Below, piece by piece: positions 1 through 7,541 of a DNA stretch of 64,000 nucleotides. The DNA is from Streptomyces caelestis (GTDB taxonomy: Bacteria > Actinomycetota > Actinomycetes > Streptomycetales > Streptomycetaceae), in the NCBI RefSeq assembly GCF_001279005.1, contig NZ_LGCN01000120.1, positions 124,001 through 188,000 of the forward strand, read 5' to 3'. The notes beneath the pieces are model-generated. The model was not told the DNA's origin, searched no databases, and worked only from the letters and a program-made list of their open reading frames with translations. Both the position numbers and the translations under genes were made by a program. Position 1 is the stretch's first letter, and every line of letters starts with the position of its first letter.

Positions 1-1394
1 CGTGCCTGGACGAACAACCGTCGACGGAGGACGCGTTGACCGCGTACGAGGCGGAGCGCCGACCCGTCGTCGCCTCCACCCAGCGGGCCGCCCGCGCCAG
101 CCTGGAGTGGTTCGAGGACCTGTCCCTCCACCTCGCCCAGCCGCCCCGCCGGTTCGCCTTCAACCTGCTCACCCGCAGCCGCCGCGTCACCCACGACAAC
201 CTGCGGCTGCGCGACGCCCGCTTCACCCGGTCCGTGGAGCGCGAGTTCGGCTGCCCGCCCGGCACGCCCCCGATGTTCACCCCGTTCCGGATGCGCGGAC
301 TGACCCTGCGCAACCGGGTCGTCGTCTCGCCCATGGACATGTACTCGGCGGCCGACGGCGTCCCCGGCGACTTCCACCTCGTGCACCTCGGCGCCCGCGC
401 GCTGGGCGGCGCCGGACTGGTGATGACCGAGATGGTGTGCGTCAGCCCCGAGGGGCGCATCACACCCGGCTGCGCGGGCCTCTACACCGGCCGGCAGGCC
501 GAGGCGTGGCGGCGGATCACCGACTTCGTGCACACGCGGGCGCCCGGCGCCGCGATCGGCGTGCAGCTCGGCCACAGCGGCCGCAAGGGCTCGACCAAGC
601 TGATGTGGGAGGGCATGGACGAGCCGCTCGACGACGGCAACTGGCCCCTCGTCGCCGCCTCGCCCCTGCCGTACAGGCCCGGCGGCCAGGTGCCGCGCGA
701 GCTGTCCCGGGCCCAGCTCACCGACCTGAGGGAGCAGTTCGCGGCCGCCGCCGTGCGGGCCGCGCGGGCCGGTTTCGACCTGCTGGAACTGCACTGCGCC
801 CACGGCTACCTGCTCTCCGGCTTCCTCTCCCCGCTCACCAACCACCGCACCGACGCCTACGGCGGCTCGCCTCAAAAGCGGCTCCGCTTCCCGCTGGAGG
901 TGTTCGACGCGGTGCGCGCGGTGTGGCCCGGCGACCGGCCGATGACCGTGCGGATCTCCGCCACCGACTGGGCGGAGGGCGGCACCACGGCCGAGGACGC
1001 GGTCGCGATCGCCCGCGCCTTCGCCGCGCACGGCGCCGACGCGATCGACGTGTCGACCGGGCAGGTCGTGGCCGACGAGACACCGGAGTTCGGGCGCTCG
1101 TACCAGACCCCGTTCGCCGACCGGATCCGGCACGAGGCGGGCGTCCCGGTGATCGCGGTCGGCGCGATCTCCTCCTGGGACGACGTCAACTCCCTGATCC
1201 TGGCCGGGCGCACGGACCTGTGCGCCCTGGCCCGCCCGCACCTCTACGACCCCCACTGGACGCTCCACGCGGCGGCCGAGCAGGGCTACGAGGGCCCGGG
1301 CGCGGTCTGGCCGGCGCCCTACCTGGCGGGCAGCAGACGGCCCCGGACCGGCCGCACGGACGCCCCCGGGCCCCGTCTCGGCCTCGGAGGCTGA
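1..1394 (+). CDS. 2-aminobenzoyl-CoA monooxygenase/reductase, C-terminal part (often named bifunctional salicylyl-CoA 5-hydroxylase/oxidoreductase)
   Basis: This is the 3' part of a gene entering from the left edge; the frame is open from base 3 (C-L-D-E-Q-P...), so the true start lies outside the window. The first residues (YEAERRP, ASLEWFE, FNLLTRSRR) match the end of an FAD aromatic monooxygenase domain. They run into a full old-yellow-enzyme (FMN, TIM barrel) domain from about PMFTPFRMRGLTLRNR, with the typical HCAHGYLLSGFLSP and DAYGGS segments. That fusion is known from 2-aminobenzoyl-CoA monooxygenase/reductase, which hydroxylates and then reduces the ring of 2-aminobenzoyl-CoA using NADH. 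RefSeq-style names call the same architecture a salicylyl-CoA 5-hydroxylase. The nearby aryl-CoA ligase, RidA and PaaX genes favour the aminobenzoate reading. A short GC-rich hairpin follows the stop. Confidence 0.85.
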   Translation, partial: CLDEQPSTEDALTAYEAERRPVVASTQRAARASLEWFEDLSLHLAQPPRRFAFNLLTRSRRVTHDNLRLRDARFTRSVEREFGCPPGTPPMFTPFRMRGLTLRNRVVVSPMDMYSAADGVPGDFHLVHLGARALGGAGLVMTEMVCVSPEGRITPGCAGLYTGRQAEAWRRITDFVHTRAPGAAIGVQLGHSGRKGSTKLMWEGMDEPLDDGNWPLVAASPLPYRPGGQVPRELSRAQLTDLREQFAAAAVRAARAGFDLLELHCAHGYLLSGFLSPLTNHRTDAYGGSPQKRLRFPLEVFDAVRAVWPGDRPMTVRISATDWAEGGTTAEDAVAIARAFAAHGADAIDVSTGQVVADETPEFGRSYQTPFADRIRHEAGVPVIAVGAISSWDDVNSLILAGRTDLCALARPHLYDPHWTLHAAAEQGYEGPGAVWPAPYLAGSRRPRTGRTDAPGPRLGLGG

Positions 1395-1409
1395 CCCCGG
1401 ACGCCGCGA

Positions 1410-1426
1410 GGCCCGGCCGCCGGGCC
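1410..1426 (+). terminator. GC-rich hairpin after the monooxygenase/reductase
   Basis: Inverted repeat GGCCCGG-CCG-CCGGGCC starting 15 bases after the stop codon. It has no U-tract, as is usual for high-GC actinomycetes. The rest of the 352-bp convergent gap (1395-1746) shows no convincing gene. Confidence 0.5.
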
Positions 1427-1746
1427 GTCCCGTGCCCCGCCGGCACCGCGTGGACCGCGCCGGCCGGCTCCCACGGGGGTCTGCGACTCCGTGCGCGGGG
1501 CCGGGGCCGGACCGGCGGGCGGCTCGTACGGGTCGTCGACGCCGGTGAGCCCGGTCAGCCGGCCGACGGCGCGACGGGCGCACAGGCCCTTGACGTCCCG
1601 TGCGGCGCAGATCTCCGGCGGGTGGCGACGTACACCACGACAAGGGACACGCCCCCGTGACGGACCCTGTCCTCCGATGTCCCGCCGTGGCCCCGGCGCG
1701 GCGAGCGGGGGGACTCCGCACCCTGGCCCGACGCGGTCGCGGGCGG

Positions 1747-3618
1747 CTACACCTCCTCCTGGTAGCCGCTCGCCTGCAAGGTGAACAGCTGGGCGTACGT
1801 TCCTCCGTCCAGGAGCAGTGTGCCGTGGGTGCCCTCCTCGGTGATCCGGCCGTCGGCCAGGACCACGATCCGGTCGGCGTCGCGGACCGCACCGAGACGG
1901 TGGGAGATCAACAGACTGGTGCGGTGGGCCCGATGGCGACGCAGGCGCAGGTGGACGTCGTGTTCGGCCTCTGCGTCCAGGCCAGAGCTCGGCTCGTCGA
2001 GGATGAGCAGGTCGGGCTCGTCGCGGACGAACGCCCGTGCCAGCGCGAGGCGCTGCCATTGGCCCCCGGACAGTGCCGTACCCGTTTCGTCGTCGTGCTG
2101 GGCTTCCTGGGCGTACATCCGGCTCAGCATGGTGTCGTAGCCGTGAGGGAGCCGGGACAGCATCTCGTGAACTCCGGCCCTGCTCGCCGCTTCCCGGATC
2201 TTGCGTGGCTCCGCGAGCGTCTCGACGTCTCCGATGGCGATGTTCTCGGCGGCCGTGAGGTCGTAGGGAACATAGTCCTGGAACACGGCGCCGAGACGCC
2301 GGCGCAGCTGCGGCACCGGGACCTGGCGGATGTCCACGCCATCCCAGAGCACCGCGCCACGCGTCGGGTCGTAGAAGCGACAGAGGAGTTTGACGAGGGT
2401 GCTCTTGCCCGCACCGTTCTGGCCGACGAGAGCGACGGCCTCACCGTATGGGAGGAAGAGGTTCACTCCGCGCAGGATCCAGGGCTGGTCCTCGGCGTAG
2501 CGGAACCAGACGTCGCGGAACTCGACTCCCTCGCGCAGGGCGGGCAGGTGTTCCTGCGCGCGCAGCGGGTGGGGCGGGCCTTCGAGGTCCGGGCCCGCCC
2601 GTACGACCGCGAGGTAGTGGCCCATCATCAGCAGTTGCTGGTGGCCGTCGGCGAGCGACCGGATGAGGCCGGACAGGGCGCCCTGCACGCCGACGACGGC
2701 GGCCACGAACATGGACACCTCACCGACCGTCAGCTCACCGCGCTGGGCCGCGAGTGCCGCCCAGACCAGACCCGTGCTGGCGACGAGCGCGCTGATCAGG
2801 GCGAGCAGACTCTGGGTGAGGAATTCGCGGCGGTCCGTCCGGTGGGTCTCGGCGTCGGCGGTCCGGCGTTCCGCGAGCATCCGCTCCTTGAGGAACCCGC
2901 TCGCCCCGAACAGGCGGATCTCCTTGGCCGCGTCCAGGCCGGAGAGCAGCATCTGGTAAAAGAACTCACGCCGTTGGGCCGCACTGACACGCCATTCCGT
3001 GCGCGCCCGGCGGCGGGAGAGCTTCAGCTCGGCAACCAGGGCCGGTATGGCGCTCGCCGTGACCAGCACGGTCATGGTCGCGTCCACCGCGTACAACGCG
3101 GTCAGGAAGCCGATGGTGGTCAGCGCGGCACCGCCGGCCCGCAGGCCGCCGTCCACCAGGCGCCCGACCGATTGCCCGGCCGCTCCGCGCGCCATGCGCA
3201 GCCGGTCCTGGAAAGCGGGGTTCTCGAACCGTGCCAGACCGTGGAACGAGTTCACCGCGCTGTACAGCCGGTCCACCGCGTGCAGGCTCACCGCACGATT
3301 GAACCGCGCGCCCAGAAACTGACTCAGCAGCGGCAGCAGCGCCGCCACCAGCCCCGTGGCGGCCAGCCCCGTGGCCAGGGCGAACAGTTCCGCCCCCGCG
3401 ACACCGGTGAGGCGGTCGAGGACGAGCCTGGTCAGCCAGGCCGTCACCACGGGAACCGCCGCCAGCCCCACCGTGAGGGCGACGAGCGCCGCCAGGTCCC
3501 AGGGCGCCGCCCGCCGGGCCAGGACAACGGTGCTGCGCGCGGCGTCGGCCGCGGCCCTGACGGTGAGCCCGTCCTGCGCCTCGCCCACATCACTCACACG
3601 GCTCACACGCCTACTCAT
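1747..3618 (-). CDS. ABC exporter with fused membrane and ATPase domains, last gene of the Cys-rich peptide operon
   Basis: Predicted 623-residue half-transporter (exporter type). An N-terminal six-helix membrane domain (about residues 40-340) precedes an ATPase domain. Walker A is GQNGAGKST with Lys405, the signature is LSGGQ with Ser517, Walker B is LLILDEP, and the H-loop is LLISHRL. There is no N-terminal C39 peptidase domain, so it would not cleave a double-glycine leader itself; the S26 peptidase encoded two genes upstream could do that job. The start ATG overlaps the stop of the thioredoxin gene (ATGA), so translation is probably coupled. The likely role is export of the 61-residue Cys-rich peptide encoded at 5328-5513. 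The substrate is inferred from operon position only; a lipid or drug substrate cannot be excluded. Confidence 0.85.
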   Translation of the reverse strand: MSRRVSRVSDVGEAQDGLTVRAAADAARSTVVLARRAAPWDLAALVALTVGLAAVPVVTAWLTRLVLDRLTGVAGAELFALATGLAATGLVAALLPLLSQFLGARFNRAVSLHAVDRLYSAVNSFHGLARFENPAFQDRLRMARGAAGQSVGRLVDGGLRAGGAALTTIGFLTALYAVDATMTVLVTASAIPALVAELKLSRRRARTEWRVSAAQRREFFYQMLLSGLDAAKEIRLFGASGFLKERMLAERRTADAETHRTDRREFLTQSLLALISALVASTGLVWAALAAQRGELTVGEVSMFVAAVVGVQGALSGLIRSLADGHQQLLMMGHYLAVVRAGPDLEGPPHPLRAQEHLPALREGVEFRDVWFRYAEDQPWILRGVNLFLPYGEAVALVGQNGAGKSTLVKLLCRFYDPTRGAVLWDGVDIRQVPVPQLRRRLGAVFQDYVPYDLTAAENIAIGDVETLAEPRKIREAASRAGVHEMLSRLPHGYDTMLSRMYAQEAQHDDETGTALSGGQWQRLALARAFVRDEPDLLILDEPSSGLDAEAEHDVHLRLRRHRAHRTSLLISHRLGAVRDADRIVVLADGRITEEGTHGTLLLDGGTYAQLFTLQASGYQEEV

Positions 3619-4172
3619 GCGCCGGCGCCCGCCCGGTCCCGCTCACGGGCCGACCAGCGCGGCAGGATGCGCCCCGTGCCCGCGACCCGGCCGTCCGCCC
3701 CCATCTCGGCGTACGCGGGCAGACCCTGGAGGGCGAACGCCGTGGTGAGGTCGCCACCCATGTCGGCGACCGCCACGCGAGCCACCGGGGCGAGGCGTTC
3801 CACGTACGGTTCGGGGTCGCCCGGCGTGTCCCCGTCCCGGATGACGACGGCCAGCACCTGGTCTCGGCCGTACTCGCGAGCCCGCTCCACCACATGAGGC
3901 AAGGTCTCCTCACAAGCGGGGCAGTCCGGTGACACGAAGACGACCATGAGCCCGTCGGGCAGGCTCTCGTGGGTGAGGGGCCGCCCGTCGACGTCCACGG
4001 CGGAGAAGGCACCCACCGGTGCACCGGCGGCGAGTCCCGAGGCCCGGTCCCATTCCTCGCCCGCCGGTGGGGCGGGACGCTCCCGGAGCCTGCGGACGAG
4101 TCCGAACGTCAAGGCCAGGTTGAAGACGCCCAGGAGCGCGAGCAGGAGCACGGCGGCAGTCAGGTACGGCAT
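3615..4172 (-). CDS. Membrane-anchored thioredoxin-fold (TlpA/MauD-like) protein
   Basis: 185 residues from ATG 4172, preceded by GGAAGG; a longer reading from 4235 would lack an N-terminal membrane anchor. Residues 5-27 form a hydrophobic anchor. The rest is a thioredoxin-like domain with the redox motif Cys84-Pro-Ala-Cys87 and the late strand Leu-Pro-Ala that normally carries the cis-proline. The domain should face the outside and exchange disulfides. The first 13 bases overlap the S26 gene and the stop overlaps the ABC start, so all three are coupled. Together with the MauE-like protein it resembles the MauE/MauD pair needed to form the disulfides of the methylamine dehydrogenase small subunit. 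Here the obvious client is the six-cysteine peptide of the same operon. Confidence 0.85.
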   Translation of the reverse strand: MPYLTAAVLLLALLGVFNLALTFGLVRRLRERPAPPAGEEWDRASGLAAGAPVGAFSAVDVDGRPLTHESLPDGLMVVFVSPDCPACEETLPHVVERAREYGRDQVLAVVIRDGDTPGDPEPYVERLAPVARVAVADMGGDLTTAFALQGLPAYAEMGADGRVAGTGRILPRWSARERDRAGAGA

Positions 4173-4666
4173 GACGAAGTGTCCTTCCGACGGGTTGTGT
4201 TCTGGGAGCGAGCCGGGTCGCCGTGCGCCAGGCACCGGACGACGACGCCGACGATCTGGTTCTCGCGGAAGTAGCCGCAGAACCGCGAGTCCAGGCTTTC
4301 GTCGGGGTTGTCGCCCAGCAGGACCACCCGGCCGGGCGGTACCGGGGCGCCGGGCTCCTCCGGCACGTCGAGGACGACGTGCCCCGGCACCGGGTCGCCT
4401 GGTACGGCCACCGCGCGTTTGATCAGCCAGGTCGGCAGCGTCATGGCGTCCCAGCGTCCGCCGGCCGGAGGGCGCGACACCACCAGGTCGCCCGCGCGGA
4501 CCCGGGCGAGCGCGGAACGGCGGACCAGCACCCGGTCCCCGGCAGCGAGGGTGGGGAGCATGCTGACGCCGGCGACGGTGACCACGACGTACCGCTGCCG
4601 GGCCAGTACCAGACCGCCGCCGACCGTCAGTGTGACGAGCACGGCGCCCACCACGGGGAGGTTCAT
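4160..4666 (-). CDS. S26-family signal peptidase dedicated to the peptide operon
   Basis: 168 residues from ATG 4666, chosen because it overlaps the stop of the MauE-like gene as ATGA and begins with a hydrophobic anchor (residues 4-22). Boxes of type I signal peptidases are all present: GVSMLPTL with nucleophile Ser35, IKRAVAVPGD with general base Lys83, then GDNPDESLDSR. It is short, of the small Imp1/S26 type, and should cleave outside the membrane after small residues at -3 and -1. The peptide of this operon has suitable Ala-x-Ala positions just before its first cysteine, so leader removal is the natural proposal. A housekeeping role is unlikely because the gene is embedded between redox and export genes. 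Confidence 0.88.
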   Translation of the reverse strand: MNLPVVGAVLVTLTVGGGLVLARQRYVVVTVAGVSMLPTLAAGDRVLVRRSALARVRAGDLVVSRPPAGGRWDAMTLPTWLIKRAVAVPGDPVPGHVVLDVPEEPGAPVPPGRVVLLGDNPDESLDSRFCGYFRENQIVGVVVRCLAHGDPARSQNTTRRKDTSSCRT

Positions 4667-5226
4667 CCGCGGGCCCTCCCCGTGCTCTTCGCGTCCGACC
4701 GGCCGAGGAGGTACGCCAGTTCGTCCAGGGCGACGGTGATGAGAGCGAGGAACGCCCCCGCGCCGGCCGTGAACAGAAATACGGCGGGTCGCGACGTGGC
4801 GGTGGCGCCGTCCGCTGTCATGAGCTGAGCCACCAGACCGGCCGAGGCCACGCACAGGAGAACCGCGTTGCGCAGCACATGCCGGAGAGCGACGGGCCGT
4901 CCGCCTCCGCCGAAGCAGTGGCAGGCCACAGTCTCGTCCCTGCGCAGCGCCCCGACCAGCACGGCCGTGAACGCCGCCAGCAGTACGGCGGCCAGGGCGA
5001 AACCGGCGGTCACGGTCGAGGGCACCGCGAGAGCGCCGACCACTACCGCCTCGGCACCGACGACGAGCACGGCGACGGGCCCGGTCCGGCCGCGCAGGGC
5101 GGGGGCCAGCCGCGCCATCGCGGTCCTGAAGCCGGTGAAGGCGGCGGCGCCGCGCATCTTGCCGACGACTGAGCAGAAGAAGACCAGGCCGAGGAAGATC
5201 CGGCCGGTGTCGATCAGATGGTTCAC
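4663..5226 (-). CDS. MauE/DoxX-like redox membrane protein
   Basis: 187 residues, about four or five membrane helices, with the MauE hallmark Cys102-His-Cys104-Phe-Gly between helices. MauE-type proteins pass reducing or oxidising equivalents across the membrane to a periplasm-side thioredoxin partner. The partner here is probably the CPAC protein encoded two genes downstream. The start ATG at 5226 lies 101 bases after the peptide gene, with a strong hairpin in between; the stop overlaps the signal peptidase start (ATGA). Assignment to MauE rather than plain DoxX rests on the CxCFG motif and on the adjacent thioredoxin. The direction of electron flow cannot be read from sequence. Confidence 0.85.
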   Translation of the reverse strand: MNHLIDTGRIFLGLVFFCSVVGKMRGAAAFTGFRTAMARLAPALRGRTGPVAVLVVGAEAVVVGALAVPSTVTAGFALAAVLLAAFTAVLVGALRRDETVACHCFGGGGRPVALRHVLRNAVLLCVASAGLVAQLMTADGATATSRPAVFLFTAGAGAFLALITVALDELAYLLGRSDAKSTGRARG

Positions 5227-5270
5227 CGGGCTGAGTCCTTCGGTTGACCGGAGCGAGGTGGGGCAGGGGG

Positions 5271-5312
5271 GGTACGGGTCCGGGGGCCCGGAGGGGCGGC
5301 CGGACCCGTACC
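5271..5312 (-). terminator. Perfect 13-bp stem-loop between peptide gene and modification/export genes
   Basis: GGTACGGGTCCGG at 5271-5283 pairs exactly with CCGGACCCGTACC at 5300-5312 across a 16-base loop. It starts 15 bases after the peptide stop codon. In peptide operons a hairpin in this position usually acts as a leaky terminator or RNA stabiliser, so that precursor transcript exceeds transcript for the enzymes. That function is inferred. Confidence 0.75.
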
Positions 5313-5327
5313 TGCGGAGTCAGGAGC

Positions 5328-5513
5328 TCAGCAGCCGCACCACTTCTTGTAGTCCCGGTCGTTGCACGGGTCGTACGCCCAGTACGCCTTCTTCTGCGCA
5401 CACCCGCTGTAGGGGATGCACTCGTACTGCCAGCACGACACGGCCGAGGCTGCCGCCCTGGGGGCCACCTTCTCCAGCAGACGGTCCGAAACCGCCTGAA
5501 TGACGACACGCAT
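5328..5513 (-). CDS. Cys-rich 61-residue precursor peptide (putative disulfide-stabilised secreted peptide)
   Basis: The start ATG at 5513 is preceded by a near-perfect ribosome site (AGAAGGAGGA, complement of 5521-5530, 7 bases away), strong evidence for translation. The N-terminal 24-26 residues (MRVVIQAVSDRLLEKVAPRA, then AASAVS) form a leader without the long hydrophobic core of a Sec signal. The C-terminal 35 residues hold six cysteines (27, 32, 38, 50, 59, 61) and eight aromatic residues, ending W-C-G-C. Possible S26 cleavage sites are A-x-A after Ala24 or A-x-S after Ser26. It is the first gene of the redox/peptidase/ABC operon. It resembles class II bacteriocins or defensin-like peptides in layout, but I recognise no named family. 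No lanthionine, lasso, radical-SAM or cyclodehydratase gene is nearby. Confidence 0.8.
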   Translation of the reverse strand: MRVVIQAVSDRLLEKVAPRAAASAVSCWQYECIPYSGCAQKKAYWAYDPCNDRDYKKWCGC

Positions 5514-5855
5514 GATCTGTTCCTCCTTCTAGGGTGGGTGAGACGGGGGACGCGCCCCCCGGGAGTGCCCCGGAGCGCCTGGCTCCCGTGGACGGTAACG
5601 AGATTGCGCAGCGGCACCCGTCCGGCACAAGCACCTTCGCCCGTCCCGGACGCACCGCCGCTGTCCGGCCTGGTCAGAGGACTGTCCGCGCCGTGTCCGG
5701 TGTCGTCCGGCGTTGTCCGGACCGGCGGGAGCAGCCGGCGAGAGGGCGCAGGTGCGTGCGGGAAGCGTCACGCATGACTGGAGATGTCCCATCCCTTCCG
5801 CTGGTTGACCGGATTCGCGTTTGTGGCACCGGGCCGGACCGAAGAGCATGCGGGT
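5514..5855 (-). promoter_or_regulatory. Leader and presumed promoter region of the peptide operon
   Basis: About 340 bases without a convincing gene, between the peptide start and the HTH pseudogene on the other strand. It contains the strong ribosome site of the peptide gene (5521-5530). I could not assign a clear -35/-10 pair; GTCCGG-type repeats around 5660-5720 may be regulatory. Confidence 0.4.
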
Positions 5856-6720
5856 GTGGACACGGACGGGGTGGGGGAGTTCGATCTGCGGGGCGCGGGT
5901 GACGCCGCGGCCCTCGTCGGTCTGCTGCGCGAGTTGAAGCAGAGGTCCGGTCTCACCCTGCGCGAGTTGGAGGAACGCGCCCGCGCGCGGGGGAGTCGCC
6001 GGCCCGCAGCGCGGTTAGTGACATGCTCCGGGGCACACGTCTGCCGCCCCCGAAACCCTGGCAGCGTCCGTCCGGGCCTGCGGTGCACCCGGAACGGACG
6101 TCGACGCCTGGCTGGAGGCCAGGCGTCGGGCCGAGGAAGGGGTGAGTGCACGGTCCTCCGAGCCCACCCCCGATCCGCACTCCGACGACGTTGCCGGGGC
6201 GCGGCGCCGGACCCGCTCATGGATGACGGCCCTGCGGCTCGGCGGGTTGCGACGGCCGCCCCCGTTGTGGGTTCTGGCCGGGGAAGTCACGACGAGCCTG
6301 GCCGCCGTCACCATATGGACGCTCTCGGCAGCCCTCGGATCTGCTCTCCCCTCCTCACCGACCGCCCCTCCCGACACGAACGCGGCGGCCCGGGACTCCC
6401 CGCGGGGCTTCGCGGAGATCCGCCCGCACCCCCAGCCGTGTCTCACCGAGGGACGCGACCTCCGGGGCGAATGCCAGAACGCCGTCACGGCACAACTCCC
6501 CTGTGAAGGAGGCCAGACCACCGCACACGTACCTCAGGCCCGTCGCCCCCGGCGCGGCGAGGACGTCCTTCTTCATCGTGTGGCAGCGTCCGCGGCACAG
6601 GAGGGGCTGTCTGACCCTGCGTCGTGAGGGGCCCGGCAAGGACCTGGAACCGTGGCCGTGGAAGAGTGGCGACACCACTCGTACCTACAGGCCGACGAAC
6701 CCCGCCCCCGCGTCCCGCAG
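5856..6720 (+). pseudogene. Frameshifted helix-turn-helix membrane regulator-like gene
   Basis: Reading from GTG 5856 gives a plausible XRE-type start (VGLLRELKQRSGLTLRELEE). The frame then breaks near the G-run at 5989-5994 and resumes one frame over (VSDMLRGTRLPPP, about 6014-6040). It breaks again near 6041, where one G seems missing, and resumes as ETLAASVRACG...DVDAWLEARRR, followed by a membrane helix (about 6260-6350). A third break near 6505 leads to TYLRPVAPGAARTSFFIVWQ and RRGCLTLRREGPGKDLEPW, ending about 6720 and running over the end of the PaaX gene. The pieces line up with the HTH plus transmembrane plus small extracellular domain proteins common in Streptomyces. Three separate shifts make decay more likely than a single sequencing slip; the exact ends are uncertain. 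Confidence 0.65.
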
Positions 6721-7506
6721 CCGCTCGTGCAGGGAGCGGAAGACGGCCGCCGAGCGGGTGCCCGGCCAGTTCGCGGGGAGCAGGGCGGCGGGCAGGCCGG
6801 GGTCGGCGTAGGGGAGGTGGCGCCAGGAGTCCAGGGCGAGGAGGTAGTCGCGGTAGGCGTCCTCGGGCGGGGTGTCCGCGCGCCGCTCCCAGGCGCGCAG
6901 CACCCGTGCGTGCCGGTCCAGGAACGCCTCGTGCTGCTCGGCGATCCGGGCCAGGTCCCACCAGCGGGCGACCGCCTCGGCGGTGGGCGCGAAGCCCAGG
7001 TGCTCGCCGCGGAAGAAGTCGACGTAGGCGTCCAGGCGCAGACGCTCCAGGGTGTGCCTGGTCTCCTCGTACAGCCGCGCGGGGGCGATCCACACGCCGG
7101 GGGCCGCTGTGCCGAAGCCGAGGCCGGACAGCCGGGAGCGCAGGACGTGCCGTTTCTGCCGTTGGGACTCCGGGACGGAGAACACGGCGAGCACCCAGCC
7201 CTCGTCCGCGGGGGAATCGGCGGCGTACACCCGCCGGTCGCCGTCGTCGAGCAACTGGCGTGCCTCGGGCGACATTTCGTATCCGGCCGCGCCCTGTTCG
7301 GTACGCGCGGGGACGAGCAGGCCGCGCCGCTTGAGCCGGGACACCGAGGAGCGGACGGACGGGGCGTCCACGCCGACCGCGGCCAGCAGCCGGATCAGCT
7401 CGGCGACGGGCACCGGGCCCGGCACGCGGCGGCCGTACGCGCCGTAGAGCGTGACGATGAGGGATCTCGGAGCGTGGGGGACTTGCTGGTCGGACACGTT
7501 GATCAT
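6685..7506 (-). CDS. PaaX-family transcriptional regulator
   Basis: 273 residues from ATG 7506. The N-terminal winged helix (SLIVTLYGAYGR ... SVRSSVSRLKRRGLL) and the central and C-terminal parts match PaaX proteins, which repress aryl-CoA catabolic operons and are released by an aryl-CoA ligand. It lies 35 bases after the aryl-CoA ligase stop on the same strand, so the two are probably co-transcribed. The natural ligand would be the CoA thioester made by that ligase. A second possible start (GTG 7497) is three codons downstream. The intergenic stretch 7504-7520 is unusually AT-rich for this window and could hold a binding site. The call is solid at family level; the ligand is inferred. Confidence 0.88.
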   Translation of the reverse strand: MINVSDQQVPHAPRSLIVTLYGAYGRRVPGPVPVAELIRLLAAVGVDAPSVRSSVSRLKRRGLLVPARTEQGAAGYEMSPEARQLLDDGDRRVYAADSPADEGWVLAVFSVPESQRQKRHVLRSRLSGLGFGTAAPGVWIAPARLYEETRHTLERLRLDAYVDFFRGEHLGFAPTAEAVARWWDLARIAEQHEAFLDRHARVLRAWERRADTPPEDAYRDYLLALDSWRHLPYADPGLPAALLPANWPGTRSAAVFRSLHERLRDAGAGFVGL

Positions 7507-7541
7507 CTTAAGTCGTATACGGACGGCGGGATTCCCCGGCG

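Noticed and set aside
1600..3897. 765-codon plus-strand frame opposite the ABC exporter
   Set aside because: Gln/Arg/Gly-rich shadow of the real minus-strand ABC gene with complete ATPase motifs.
1747..5513. Lanthipeptide or other known RiPP cluster
   Set aside because: No LanB/C/M, LanKC, radical SAM, YcaO, lasso or graspetide enzyme; the peptide has few Ser/Thr in its C-terminal part, so dehydration chemistry is unlikely.
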